A stretch of 64,000 nt of DNA from Panonychus citri (Eukaryota > Arthropoda > Arachnida > Trombidiformes > Tetranychidae). A program made the translations under genes and the position numbers. Under the pieces are notes generated by a model that saw only the letters and a program-made list of their open reading frames with translations, was not told the origin of the DNA and did no database searches. This document shows positions 1-13,800 of this stretch, one piece after another; position 1 is the first letter of the stretch, and each line of letters starts with the position of its first letter. Where the stretch lies: the NCBI RefSeq assembly GCF_014898815.1, contig NW_026515535.1, positions 248,001 to 312,000 on the forward strand, written 5' to 3'.

Positions 1-2976
1 ATTGTAACAATTTATGTCACTTTCTGATAATTAAATGTTATATATAAAACCAAGCAATCTACCTGTTAATTAAATTAAATCAATGGTTAAATTATGTTAA
101 TTTCCGTTAATAGTAACAATTTAACTTGATAAACCATAATGATTAACAAAAACAAATATTAATTTAAATAAACCAACGATAAATATATAACAATTTATCA
201 AACAATTTAACTTTTATTGTAATGGAGACACAGACTAATCAAATCAAATGGTTGGACCAATAGAGTAACTGATTAACTAATTGTTGGGGGAAATTTTTTT
301 TCTTCAAATTTTGTCCATGAGATTTACCATTGAAATTGAACTTTTTGTATTTGCTGTTGGTTAAACATGATAACTGATTTAGAATTGGAAAAGTTCATGT
401 TTATCTTTGATTAGAATTGGAATTGACCTTTGTCGGAGAAATGGTAATTGTCCAGTTGTGTCCAGTTAATCTCATTTAAAGAGAACTTTTTTCTTTCCAA
501 ATTCTATCAAATCATGATATCTATTAACAACACTCATGGTGTTTATCATCATCATGGTGAAAGATTTTTCATCTTCTCTCACCAATTGAAACTCAATTCC
601 AGATATAATCACATTAACTTGATTCTTTCTCCTTTTTCAATGATAATCATATTATCTGCTCACTGATTATCATTCAATGTGTATATTAATGTCAACATGA
701 AAGTATAAAGTTCACCAATTGTTCAACTATCAATTTCACAAATTCAACTGAATCAAATGCTAAGCTTAAAAAAATCGTAGTTCTAATAATCCAAACTCTT
801 CCTCTGAATTACTTTAAATACTCAGACATGAATATCGATGAAAAAAAATAACACTTATGCTTTTTCTCACATGATTATCTCATGAACATGATGACGATGA
901 TTCATGTTTATCACCATGTAAATGCTGATGAATAGATTGATAAGAGGAGAGATAGAAAACTTTTCAGCATTGGATATTCACCATGAAACAAGAATTAGTC
1001 TCTTCCAATCTCACTCTCACACTCTCTCTCTCTCTCTCTCTCTCTCTAATTATCACAATCTAATATCATTAATCTCATCGTTCATTTTGTATTAATCAAA
1101 TTCTCTCACTAATCTCTCACCCTGTAAACAATTTCCAAGAGATTTAACATCAAGTAGATTTACATGGAGTAGAAAGGAAAAAAACGAAATTTCAATTCCA
1201 TAAGAACAAAAGTGATAACTGAATCTTTCAGTTTTCTCTCCCTGAAGAAAAACAAAACTCCATCAACACTTACCCTTTATTCATGATAAAATAATTCATA
1301 TACAAACAACGAAGTGATAACTTGACACAAACAAAGAACGAAAAGAAAGAGAGAGAAAGAAAAAAGTTCGAATTGAATAAAAGTAACAGGTAGATTGTTA
1401 TTCTCATTGAATAACAAAAAAAAGTTCATTCTATTCATTGAACAAAAAAGAAAAGAAGTTTAATTTTTTTTCTATTGAAAAAAATTTCGCACCAAACTTA
1501 TTGTTCATCATGATGATATTATCGTTATCATGAATCAACCGGAACTTGGAACAGATTATTTCTTATCTTCCATCATGATAATGATACATAATAAATGATA
1601 AACTTTTATTACCAGAATTCATGATAATCATCAAACATGAATCCGAGGTGGGAAATATTATTATTACATATGAAATAAAATATCCACCAGGTAATATAAT
1701 TGGTTAGGAATTTTTTTTAACATGATTAGTTTAATTTTTATTACTTTTCATTATTAGTATTACAAAAACAACTTTATCACCACCACCACCACCTCCACCC
1801 ACTCACCACCATCACCATGAACATCAACATTGTCATTAAGGTAATAATATTTATGTGTTTATATACAATAAACTCCGAGTATTTAATTTTATCCTCAACT
1901 TTTGTTCAGAATTTTTTCCTCTATTTTTATTAGAATAAAAATTCATCATCATCATGGTAACTATTCAGAATAGAAGAAAAAAAAACAAAGTTCTCATATT
2001 ATATTTCAATGTGTATAGATAAAGTTTTCTTATCCATATATATACACATACACAGGGTAAAGTTGAACAGGTTCTCTCATGGTGTTTGCTGAATTTTGAA
2101 CAGAACTTTTTTTTTTGTTCTTGTTTCCCTTATGAACCAGAATTTATCAACTTGGAATCATAATGATGTGATAATCACATGGGGATTCAGTTTGTCTAAC
2201 AAGTAATAATAATAACAATAAGTCACAATTCAATTATCATCATGGTGATTTTGGAAAAGGTAAAATTAGCTTCAATTCTTGTTGATCATAAATCAAATAC
2301 ATGATTCATGGTGATTGATTGGAGGTTTTTACAATCTCTTATCCATGGTTCAATTGTTCATTCAGAATTAACCAGATATGGATATTTACTTGAGATTTAA
2401 GGTGAAATTGTACCTGAACTTAATCCTAATATCACTGAACATTAAAAGGTAAGGATAAGAAGAAAAGTTCAGAGTAGAGTTTAAATCCTTTTCTGTCTTG
2501 TTTTTAAATCTTTTCTGAGTAAATTGTTATCCAACGAGAATCATATTCTTTACCTGTGGATTATAGTATGATAATGATGATGATAATGACGATGTCGATC
2601 ATCATCATGGTGATACTATTATGATCTCATGGATTCATGATAATCAATGAATATGATAAGTTGACGAAAACAAAAGTTTCAGAATTTTTTTCTTCAAGAG
2701 GTTCAGTTGTGTATCTGTGTTCAGTTTCATGGAGTAGAGTTTCTCTTGAAGTAGAGACTTAAAATAGTCTTTCACTTTTGGATGGAAAGAAAAAAAAAGT
2801 TCTAAGAGTTTGTTATCAATGGAAATAACATAAGATCGAATTGTTCATCGTGATCATGACAAACTTTTAAATTTCTATCATGATTACTTTAAGTAATAGA
2901 AGAGAATGAAGAAAATAAGGAAGAAAAAAGTTCTTTTTCACATTCAAAATGTTCGATGAAATTTTCTTCACCTTCA

Positions 2977-3039
<63 letters not shown>

Positions 3040-4674
3040 CATTCTTGGTTATTGTTCGTTGTTGATGAAAATGAAGGAGAAGAAAAAAAATTCGATATGA
3101 AAACATTTCATGAGAAAAAGACGAAAGGAGAAAAAACTAAAGTTCTGTAACAGAATTGATCTGAATCCTTCTCAGAAGTACTCAAGACAATTATCGTTCA
3201 GATATTGAATCAATCAACTCACACACATGATGCAGGGTATTAATAGGGTGTTATCCTCATCTGAGGAGAAAGAGAGAGAGAAAGAGAGGGAGAAAAAAAA
3301 ATAATGAGAAAATAGAATAAAAAAGAAACTTCTCTTCTCAACAATTCTGATAGGAAAAAATTCCAAAATTTCACCAGGGTGGAGTTTCCAAATAAAGGGT
3401 AGAAAAGATTAAGCTAAATGAATTTCCTGATACATTTACATTCTCATTGAATCGAAATCACTCAAAATAATTAATCCATCAATTCCCAATGGTGTCAATC
3501 TAAAAACAGAATTTCGTATTATTAATTTCTCTCGTTCTTTATGACAATTGATGGTGATAATTCCCAACTAATCTGGTCTCAAGTGACCAGAGAAATTGAC
3601 CTCACCTCTCAACTAACATTATCGTTGGTGAATATCAAGTTATCTTCTCACATTTCATCCAATGAATCAACTTTTTACAAATCTTTAGCTGAATTATAGA
3701 TTATCCGCTGAGATTAATTTGAAACGAACATTTTTTTGTTGCAAATTCGAAAAAAAAACTTTTCGATTCTCAATATTTTTGGTTCATTATTTTGTTTAAA
3801 AAATTCCTAAATTTCGATGTGATAATTTGATATCGAGGTTGATTGCATGGTGCTATCCTTTGCAGTCATTAATGACAATTGTAATACGAACAGATAAAAC
3901 GTATATCATAATGATCAAAGGTTAATTAGTTTATTATTTTCGGCTTAAACCATTTTGGCGATTTTCTATTCGGCTCATTTTCTAAATGGCTTGGATTCCA
4001 TTTTCTCACTTCGTTATCGAGCAATAACCGATTCAGTCCTATCGAAATTTTCAATAATGATAATCACAAAAAAAGCATATGAAAAATAATCAGTTAATTC
4101 TGGTTCTAAATCTCAATTCAGTTCGGTTGGATTTCATTGAGAAAAACTTAATCACATTTTCATGATAATTTTAACAAAATACTTAGAAACCAGATTAACA
4201 TGTTAAAGATTTGAATGTAAAGTTGATTAAAGATTAAGGATTATGATTTTTTTCATTCAATTTCCATGCAAAAAGATTAAGTATTTTAATCCTAAACCAA
4301 TTAACTCTCATTATAATTGATCAAAATTTAGAGATTTGAAAAAATGTGATCACCATATTTTCAGGATTAACTGAATCGATTAGGATTAGTAAATAATACG
4401 TACACAAATGAATAGTTAATTAAATGTTATTTAATTGGCAATTAACTTGATTGTTTTGTGTTTTCTTAAAAATTATCCCTTAAACTGTATTGTTGATAAC
4501 TTTCTGTACCCTTAATTGTTTACTTTGTGTTTTTATTTCACTTGACAATCAAAATTTAATCACTTATTTACAGAGGAGATTAACTTTTACCTTTTTTTGC
4601 TTGTTGATTGTAATACTAAATCACTAATCTTTAATCTCTATTGTTATCATTTTAACCCACTTTTCATTTACCAG
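1..4674. other. AT-rich stretch with no recognised gene
   Basis: I see no convincing coding exon here. The stretch is AT-rich with many TCATGA-containing words, a (CT)13 tract at 1022-1047, a longer (TC)n tract at 2979-3036, and several copies of the dispersed word GAACTTTTTT or its complement (about 483, 1360, 1416, 2103, 2791 and 2924). Upstream non-coding exons and the promoter of the orcokinin gene may lie here, but nothing in the sequence fixes them. Confidence 0.5.
2979..3036. repeat. (TC)29 microsatellite
   Basis: An uninterrupted TC dinucleotide run of 58 bp. It produces an artificial Ser/Leu-rich open frame that is not a gene. Confidence 0.97.
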
Positions 4675-4855
4675 GAGGTAACTTCCCAACCCACCCTGTC
4701 CTCATCCAAACCCACCTCATACCGAACAGGTAAAAGTTTCATTGATGATTTGGTTGAAAATGGTACTCTTCATTTAATCCCTGGTAAATTGTTAATCAAT
4801 CTGCTTGATCCACTAACCAAAGGATTAATCAGTCAGATAATCAACAATATGAAAG
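4675..4855 (+). other. probable 5' exon of the orcokinin gene, partly open
   Basis: The segment is bounded by a good acceptor (TTTCATTTACCAG before 4675) and a consensus donor (AAAG|GTAAGT after 4855). It is open in one frame for about 60 codons, with a stretch LLDPLTKGLIS that resembles VEKQSKGLIS in the next exon. It may be 5' UTR with only its last ATG used (4849), or coding in an alternative transcript. Orcokinin genes of insects are known to make alternative transcripts. Exon status is inferred from splice signals only. Confidence 0.45.
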
Positions 4856-7800
4856 GTAAGTGAATCTTGATTACCTTTAGCTTGAGCATTTTTTTATTTT
4901 TTTCATTAATATTTTCAATCCAATGAATTGGTCACTCATAAAGTTAAGAGAGATGTGTGTTGATTGAATGTGATGTGTTGGTCAGTTGTATTGACCAGCA
5001 TTTCGTTGTCATTATTAACAAGTAACAAGCAATTTCTTGTAATAATAATAATAATAATAATCTAATAGTAAATAATAGTTTCTGTATCTCCTCATGTTGA
5101 ATTGTTCATTTTATCATGTTATTTGTTTTCTTTATGATCAACTTAAAATGAAAAAAAAGCAAGCAAAATAGATGACCATTAACTGACCATAGCCAAAGAA
5201 TAACAGTTGAAATGATCATCATTGTGATAATCATTAAGGTTTATTTTCAGTTTCTCTTTGATAATATTCATCCAGGTAACTTAACCACTCGAATCTTATT
5301 ATTCATTAGATTATCATGTTTAACTCAAATACTGACCAGTGTCCAAATCTGAGATTACATACTCTCACTGGTCAAATAGCCACTTATGGTCAATTCTTAT
5401 CGTTCTGATCTCTTTCTCTCTTATTCATGAAACCAATTCTCTAGACCAAAGTATGGACAAAGCTTCATTGGCTGGATTATCGAGTCTCGATTTACTCAGA
5501 TTAGTTGAGAAACAATCAAAGGGTCTAATTAGTTCAACCCTGAATGATTTAAATGAATCCGATTTAATTACTCGATGGAATCAAGTAAAACAAGAAAATC
5601 ACCTTGACCATTACTATTGGACAGTGAAGGTCAATAAAAACGATGACAATAAACGAGCTGGACCTGATTCAATGTCGGGCTGGACTGTGGGCTCATCCAA
5701 ACGAAGGTATTAAAAGTTAATCTCAATCCCCATGAGCGAAAGAGAGAGAGAGAGAGAGAGAGAGAGCATGATTAGTAAATTCAACAGATAGAAGAAAAAA
5801 AAAGTTCAGTAATATGTAAGATTTGTAATCTTACACAAAAGATTTACAATGATTAAGTCTTCCACCTTAATCCTCATTTTATATCATCTAATCCTCTCGA
5901 AAGGATTATCATTGAATTTTACTAAATGTGAAAGTTTTTGTTAATGTTCAATGATTATCATGAATCTAAAGGAAATCAATTAATATGAGATGACGATTAT
6001 TTTATTTACCCTTAAAACGATCAGTTAATTGAGTTATTAACAGTATTTATTAGTTGATAATCTTTCATTGGGATTAATCAGTAATCAAGTTTAATAGTTT
6101 ATTTGATTTGTTGCATTTTTAGTTAATTTTTTTTTTCTCTTCTCTCTTCTTCATCATGTTCATCAACAGAATCATTTATTTACTGAATTAGATAGTAAAC
6201 TGAATGAAATTTTCCCATGTAATGAGGATCAACATGTAATATCTGACACATGTAAAACTGATCCCATGTTTATCCTCATCTTCAATCATAATTATCATGA
6301 TTATCATATCAGCGTAATCATATTTAAATTACAGTAATTTCCGTTAACATATATTATCAATTTAATTGAATTAACAGTAATCTTAGTCCGTAGTTGTGAT
6401 TAAATATCACAAACATATTATTCACAATCTTATTAACTAGTATCTAGTTTATTCAACCATAATTCATGTTGATATTCATCATCATCTCCATGTAATAGAA
6501 AGTTCAATTCTGCCTCTTCCACTGCCACCAGTGAGAAGATGAATTTAGTTACAGGGGAGAGAAGTGAAAAAGATTTACTCATTTAGAGTTTTGTTTCTGA
6601 TGGAAAACCAACAACTGAGAACGGGGAAAGAAAGAGTTGATAAAATTCTGAGAATTCTGAGTTTTGTCGTAAACTTTTGGGGGGAAAATGTTCAGAAGAT
6701 GATGAGAGAGAAAGAGAATCGTTTAAAGATTTAATTCCAATGGTTTCACTTTTTCCAGGATAATAAGAGATTATATCAAGTCCAATGATCTCAACCGACG
6801 GAACGAAAGTTCAATTCCTACCAGGAATTCATTGATTTCATTTTCTTTCATCAATTCTAGTGATTTCATCTTCTCCACATCCTCTCACCTGAAGTTCAGT
6901 TGTTCAGCTGTTTTCTCATGATTTTTTCAGATTCATTTTCATCATCATTGCTCAGTTGGAATCTAAAGTTTAAGGAAGTTGTAATCATCTCAGTCCTAGA
7001 ACCGGAAGTAGTAATATAAATTACAGAATTTCCCTTTCCCCTCATGATAATGATCAGAATCATCACCTTACCTTTCACAGTTTGATTGATTGATTTGGTA
7101 ATGAAAATTTTTTCTCCTTATAAGTTTTTTCTTGGTGAAATGAACTGAATCAATATCATGTATTTATGAGTTTCAACTAAATTATTGAAAACTTTTCTCC
7201 GTTGAAATTGAATTAAAACTTTTCACTTTTTGAATTTCTCTCATATGAATTATTTAATAACAATTTAGTTGATTGTCCTGAGATTTTGATAAACATTTCA
7301 ACTTGATAACTTATTTGTTTCCCTTGTCATCTTAATATAATAGTTATCATGAAATTTCAATCAGAATTTGAAGAGAAAATCTTTTCAATTCTAAATCTCT
7401 TTTCATGAAACCATAAATTTAATGTTATCTTTCAATTCACTGATGGCTTATGTTATTATTACCCTGAAATTGTTGATTGATATTTCCACTATGATAATAG
7501 ATTGGAAACTGATTGTAACATCTTTAATTTCCATTCAGTTTATTATCATTATTCTGGAATGAAAATATGATAAATTAGATTGCTGTTGAGATAAAAATAT
7601 TCACAATTGGGAGATAACTATTGTTGATTTAGATTCTATTTCATAATTTCCGAATTCTCATCATTCTTGAAATAATTGATTCAATATCAGTTCAGGGAAA
7701 CTCATTTTCCATGTTGAAAGTGAAAATTCTGAGGGTTTGGACCGATATTCAATCCATTGGAAGTTTATATCTCATGAAGAGTTTCAATTCCATGGATAGA

Positions 7801-8572
7801 TGGTGTTACCATGATGGTGAATTCAATGTTACCATGAATCGAGAATTCACATTCATGTGCAGTAGAATGTGACATCTAGTGTTGTAAAAAGAGAACTTTT
7901 TTCTTTTGATGTTCGATTTGTATTTTTCGAACAAAAAGTTGATTTTTTTTCTTTTTTTTCTTTCACTTCAGTGCTCGAAGTGTCCAAGGTTCGGAAGAAT
8001 TTGCTGGCCAGCCTGAAAAACGTAATTTCGATGAAATTGATCGTCAAGCATTCGCCGGATTTGCTGGGAAGCGAAACTTTGACGAGATTGACCGACAAGC
8101 GTTCACTGGGTTCACAGGGAAGCGAAATTTTGACGAAATCGACAGGTCAGGATTAACTGGTTTCCGTGGTCGTCGAAACTTTGATGAGATCGATCGTAGT
8201 AGTTTCTCCGGTTTTGGAAGTGGAAAACGAACTGGACAATATTACATTCGACAATTAACCCCATCGGGTTACTATTTGTATCCTGTTGGACTAACAACAA
8301 ATCTACACAAAGATGATAAGAAAAATTTCGACGAAATTGATCGGCAAGCGTTCACTGGTTTCCGGGGTAGAAGAAATTTCGATGAGATCGATTCTTCCGG
8401 TTTCACAGGATTTTATAAACGTAATTTCGATGAGATTGATAATTCAGGTTTCACCGGTTTTGTGGGTAAAAGAAATTTCGATGAAATCGACAGATCGGCA
8501 TTCAATGGATTCGCAAAAAGACCCGTGGTACCATCTAATCAGGCCAAATCTGTTAAAGAATCGAAAGCATGA
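4849..8572 (+). CDS. Orcokinin: orcokinin neuropeptide precursor
   Basis: This gene encodes a secreted prepropeptide that is cut at dibasic sites to release orcokinins, arthropod neuropeptides. Proposed coding exons are 4849-4855, 5340-5706 and 7972-8572, about 324 aa, with matching splice phases (AAAG|GTAAGT to CCAG|TG; CGAAG|GTATTA to CTTCAG|TGCTCG). The start ATG AAA G is split by the first intron, giving MKVSKSE and then a hydrophobic signal core around LWSILIVLISFSL. Exon 2 also carries a peptide AGPDSMSGWTVGSS between KR sites. Exon 3 holds eight copies of NFDEID-x-x-x-F/L-x-G-F, each ended by KR or RR. Between copies four and five lies an unrelated spacer peptide beginning TGQYYIRQ and ended by KK. 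Six of eight copies have Gly just before the dibasic site. The family call is certain from the FDEID cores. The N-terminal exon model is an inference. Confidence 0.9.
5741..5766. repeat. (AG)13 microsatellite in the orcokinin intron
   Basis: AG dinucleotide run about 35 bp after the exon 2 donor, inside the 2.27-kb intron (5707-7971). The rest of the intron shows no recognisable feature apart from the word GAACTTTTTTC at 7893, close to the 3' splice site. Confidence 0.95.
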
Positions 8573-9015
8573 GGATTATTATAAAAATTTCTCGATTCTA
8601 AAAGCAAAACAATAACGAGAAGAGATCAACTGAACTCTATTTACTTTCTCATATTTTATCTTCTCATTATTAATCCATGTTTATCATCCATCATCCGTTG
8701 CATGTTCTGGTGATTGTTGACCTCAAATCGAAAAGAAAGAATCAAAAAAGTTCCGCCATTTTGCTTTCTTTACCTTTCTCTCGCTCTTTCCTCTCATCTT
8801 TCTCTTTCTCTCTTATTCCTTAGGCCGATTCTGAACTCTCGGAATCGAAAACAGTGTATATTGAGACCCGAAATGTTTAATTCAATCAAATTAAATCGTT
8901 GATTTTTAGTTTACCAGTTATGAGTGCGAAAAGTGATAAGTTGATAAACGAATAGAACAAAAAAGTTACGAATTACTTTTGCCATTTGATAAAATTATCG
9001 GAAAATTGAATAATA

Positions 9016-9021
9016 TTTATT
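9016..9021 (-). promoter_or_regulatory. candidate polyadenylation signal AATAAA
   Basis: On the minus strand AATAAA lies about 140 bases after the stop codon of the EB-domain gene that ends at 9161. Position and strand fit, but in AT-rich DNA such a hexamer is not rare. Confidence 0.4.
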
Positions 9022-9160
9022 TAAACTTTTCTCTCTTCGGCAGTGATAAGAATTTTCTTTTTTTTACAAAGGAACTCGATAAATTGTAACAATTAATGCT
9101 CTTCTATGCGTTTCCAGTCCCATGAATTTCGTGAAAATGATCGTAAAAGTTTGCGATTTT

Positions 9161-10840
9161 TCATCGACGATTTAAAGCTTCCTGATCACGATTTCGTCTG
9201 TTGTGATTATCAGAACGATTTATTTCCGGGTTCGAGTGGATTGCACAAGTTTCCTGTAGATTATCATTACAATAAAATTTGAGAGAAACAAATGGATTAG
9301 AACTTTTTTCTTTGTACATTCGAGAAAATCGAAAAATCTAATCTTTAACTCACCTTGGACAGCGAATCACCTATGAAAATATTACTTGGGTTAATAATAG
9401 GCGATGGAGTTCGAGGTGAATTGTTCTTTAGTGTCTCCTTGTAGAAATAGTTTCCTCGATAATTTCGAAAAGAGGATTGACTTCGAAATGAAGAATAGCT
9501 TCGAAAGGATGTTCCAGATGATGAGCTCGGTCTTCTAGATACTAAAGAAAAGAAAATAGACCAAAAAAGCTTAGATTCTCAAACCGATAAAATTTTCTAA
9601 TAGATAAAAAGAAAATAACATAAACACAAACAAATCGATGTGCGAGGGTTAAGTTTGCAGTTTCATGTTTGAAGTGTTTAATCAGATCGACTACTCACTA
9701 AAATTGGTAGGTACTGCTAACATTGAGTAGCTCGGTCTCCGTGATGTTGGAAGGTATTCATTGCTGATGGATCTAAGGCTTGATGGTCTTGACATGGACG
9801 CAAGTAGCTCTAAACCTCCAAGCTTAACGGGCGTCGGGGAAAGAGCCCTATCATCCCTTGACGGTAGAGCGCTTTCATTATGTGATCTTATAGAGATAGA
9901 GAAAGAAATCAAAGGAAATCCAATTAATATAAACTCGAAAAAGAGGTGCAAGAAAGGTCAGAACTATCCGAGTGATGGAGCAAAGTCTAGGTGAAATTGT
10001 AACCTCGAACTTGGTGCTAAGTGTATAAACACATATAAGGAGCAAAACAGTGACATGAAAAGACAAACATACTTCCCGATCATCCGATAACCAATACAAA
10101 CCACTCCGGTACAAAGGATAATAGCAATTACGATAGCTATGAATGGCACGATATTAGAATAACCAACAAGATTATAGTACATTGATAGTCCTAAATAATG
10201 AAAATCGAAAATTGAATAAAGAAATCAAAATGATTAGAAAATTTTCCATTTTTGTAGTTCGAATCAAATCGATAATCAAACGTTAACTTACCTGCAGTAC
10301 ATTTGGTGTCCCCATTTTACTTATGACCGGATAAAAGCCATAATCACATCGACAGCGATTCTCAGGTGAACAAATTGCGTGCATATCTCGATATTGACAT
10401 GAGACGTTATCATCACATTTATCACCTAATTTTAAGGCTTCGATTGATATAAAAATAATAAAGAAAAAGTTTTAAAATTCTAGACAAAATTCTGATAATA
10501 TCTTTGAATTGGATTAGTGAGTAATTACCCTTTATGCAAATCCTGTTATCAAGATTAACTGGATACTCGGGAAGGCACTCGCATCTATGGCTTGTGGTGT
10601 TACAGTAAATATGAAATAATATTGCATTACATTGTTTGTTACAGGGTTCACCAAGATAATATCCCATTCCTTTTGTTATCATGAAATTAGATGAAAAGAA
10701 ACATTGATTAGGAATAACATTGAACATGCAAGTGGAATAATTGACAATTTGAGAGTTCGAAGTGGTGAAAATGATTCGAAACTCTATCAACTTCAGCTTA
10801 CCCGTACCTCTACCAAAGGCTCTGCCAACATTTTCGAATT
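9161..10840 (-). CDS. EB/EGF-like cysteine-rich single-pass membrane protein, 3' exons
   Basis: Seven minus-strand exons can be chained by splice signals: 10840-10802, 10669-10529, 10437-10292, 10190-10073, 9886-9699, 9541-9354 and 9253-9161 (stop). The first two extracellular segments are Cys-rich: LGEPCNKQCN...YCNTTSHRCECLPEYPV, then LGDKCDDNVSCQ...ICSPENRCRCDYGFYP, a spacing like EB or EGF-like modules. The fourth exon encodes a membrane helix (IVPFIAIVIAIILCTGVVCIGY), followed by a Ser/Arg-rich cytoplasmic tail ending ...DQEALNRR. The 5' exons, including any signal peptide, are upstream of 10840 and were not found. The third exon is 146 bp and its frame does not join the next one; one extra base would restore the phase, so this is a mutation, a sequence error or a non-standard splice. 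I do not recognise a named orthologue and the function is unknown. Confidence 0.75.
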
Positions 10841-13800
10841 CTAGATTTGATAAAGAAAAAAAAGATACTCATGAATTAATAATTCAACATAGAACATGAG
10901 AGAATCTAATCTCATGGAAATTTAGATGAATTCGATAAATTTTCATTCCTTTTCATGGGAAAATTTTCTCCATGGACTTTAAATCTCTTAGATTTCCAAT
11001 AAATGTTATAATAATTTTCGATTCTTTTTCAATAATTAAACTCGATAAATTGTTCATTCTAATACTTAGATTGTTCTATTTTTCGGTGAAAACTGTGTAG
11101 AACTTTTTTTCTCATTCATTTTGCAACAAGTTCTTACGTATTAACACCTCAACTTGAGTATTATTTTCATTGGAAATGATAGATTAGAATCTCCTTGAGA
11201 CAGGAAACTTATTCAAGTGAATTCATTGTTCTTCCAGCAACCTCATTCAACCAAAAGGAATAAAAGTTCATGGTGACAACACCATAGATCTGAGGAATAG
11301 GAAGACAAGCTTGTGACAGGCGTCATGAAGAAGATACAAGAAACAAGTAAATCGCAAGTTGAGTTGGACAAGAAAAAGTTTTGAGATTGAGAAATCAACA
11401 TGAGCTTAAGAAAAGAGAAACAAAAAAAGTTTCATCAAGTTTTCTCGATAATAAAATATTACAAGAAACTAAAGATTAGGATAAAGATGATGATGCAGAT
11501 AAAAGGATGAAAAATGATGATTAAGATGATGAAACATCAAGATCAATTTGTAACGGGACTAGTGGAGCTTTTGAAATCTTCTAGGGACCATTGGAATTGG
11601 TTAAAAGGGTTTGATAAAATAATGGAGAAGATAAAGAAGACAAATGATCCAGATAAAGATGATAATGATGATCAAGATGATAGCGATTAGAGCCTTTGAT
11701 TAGAGAGTATGAGTAGGTTAAGAAGGAAAAATTTTCCAGTCAAATGAAAAGCGAAACAAACACAAAAATCTAACTCGATTCATCATCTTTTCATCATCAT
11801 CAGCATGATCGTTACAATATTATACATCCAATGAAAATGATGAGGATGAAGTTTATGTTTACTTTGGGAATGATGATGAAATAAGATGAAGATGATGACG
11901 ATAAACCCGAATACTCATGGGTAAACATGGTTACTTTTATGTAGCATCCTCATCATCTTAGTCAGCAGAAAAATTTTCACGTTCATCCAAAAACAATATT
12001 ATGACGATAATGATGATGATGATGAAGAGAGAAAAAAAAGTTTCCTTCTCTTTAAGAATAGAACTTTTTTTTTCTTCTTTCTCGATTTTATCGATTTTGT
12101 GACTTTGTTTCTTTTCAAATTTCTCCTTTTCTTTTCAATCGTTGTTTCTGTAATAATTTTCATTCCAACAATTGTGTCGATTAACAATTCTACAAGCAAT
12201 TAACTTTAATTGTTTCAATCATGGTTACGATCAAAAGTTATTATAACTTTTCCCTTTCCCAGTAAATGTTAATAACTAATCAATAAGTTGATAAGATTAA
12301 TCAGATTGATTCAATTGTTGGAACAATTAATTTTCTAATACAATTCTGAATAGATGAAGATAGAATGAACTTTTTCAATCTCATTCTTTGGGTATTTACT
12401 TGATTCTCAGCCTAATTATTTGTCCTAAGCAATTAGTGGTTTCAACATTCAATAAGTATCACAATCATTGTCATCGTACTCGTAAAGGAGGATCAAGATG
12501 AAGATGATGATTAGTATTATCTTCATAGTCAGGATTAAGTATCATTTGAGAAAATTTATCATCTGGAAATGAGAGATTGCTTAATATCAAATTAGAAGGA
12601 ACAAAAAAAGGATCAGGAAGATGAAGATAATCTTACAAATTCTGATTCTAGATTAGACCCTGAGTTTGTCTCTCTCTCTCTCTCTTATTATTTATCAGAA
12701 TCATTGAGAAATCAGTTAATTAAATTGACTCTTGTTAAGAGAGAAACTCAATTTAACATTGAACAAACTTCTGAGCACCAAAATGACGATAAGGATGAAG
12801 ATGAAAACTGAGAGAGAGAGAGAGAAAGTGATTATTAATAATGATGATAATAAATATAAAGCATCCTAATAATATTGATAAATAAATTGGTTCAATGATA
12901 AACCAATCAAAAGTATAAACCGTTATTTGTACAAATAGTTATTGTAATCTAATAACCTCCGATTATCCCGATAATGATAATGGTGACCTGACATTATTTT
13001 TACCCTATTCTTTGGCTGTAATATATTAGATAAACATTTTCCAATTGGTCAATACTGACCATGAAAAGGAACATGATGATAAAAAAAACTTTGCTCGAAA
13101 ATTTCAACTTTCTTTGCCTCTCTTGAGATAAATGGACTTTTCTAATTGTCTCTTGACCATTATCAGAATTGACCATTCCTCTTAGCAAGTCAAACTATAA
13201 TCGTTACTTATTTATATATATATATATTACTTTATGTTTCTTGATGCTTGAAAAAAATAGAGATGACCAGAGGAATGTGTTGGTCATTATTATTATAAAG
13301 CTATCCAATAATGACCTAAAACTTTAGTGTGATGACAAATGGTCAAGCATAATAGTAGCAAACTACTGGTCATCTCGAGATAAATATAATATAAATTGAG
13401 TTGAAATTAACTTTTGATTATAAGGATATTGACCTGATTGTCAATAATGATAAATCTCAAATGAGAAATTGTTTCTCTTCCTATCAATGTCCATCTTTCC
13501 TTTGGTCATTTCCTTCAACATTGACCTAAAAAAGTAGATACAAAGCAATGAGTGGACATGTAAGATGTATGATAACAATAGCCAAAAAAGTCATTAGCCA
13601 ACATACATGATGGTCAGTTTATCATTTTGACCATCAAATTGGATAAAACTGAGGAAAAGTGAAGAGCAACAAAAAAAATCACCAATCCTAAAGGTGAATT
13701 GCAAGCAAGCAATCAATTAATTACTACTAACAATAGTCAACAAGTAATATATTAATATGTACAAGTTAATTACCAATGAAAAGCACAATTGAAAATCATA

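Noticed and set aside
2956..3150. Open frame of Ser-Leu repeats
   Set aside because: Produced by the TC microsatellite; no splice or domain support. The same holds for frames over 29298-29501, 43760-43954, 45297-45531 and 63401-63691.
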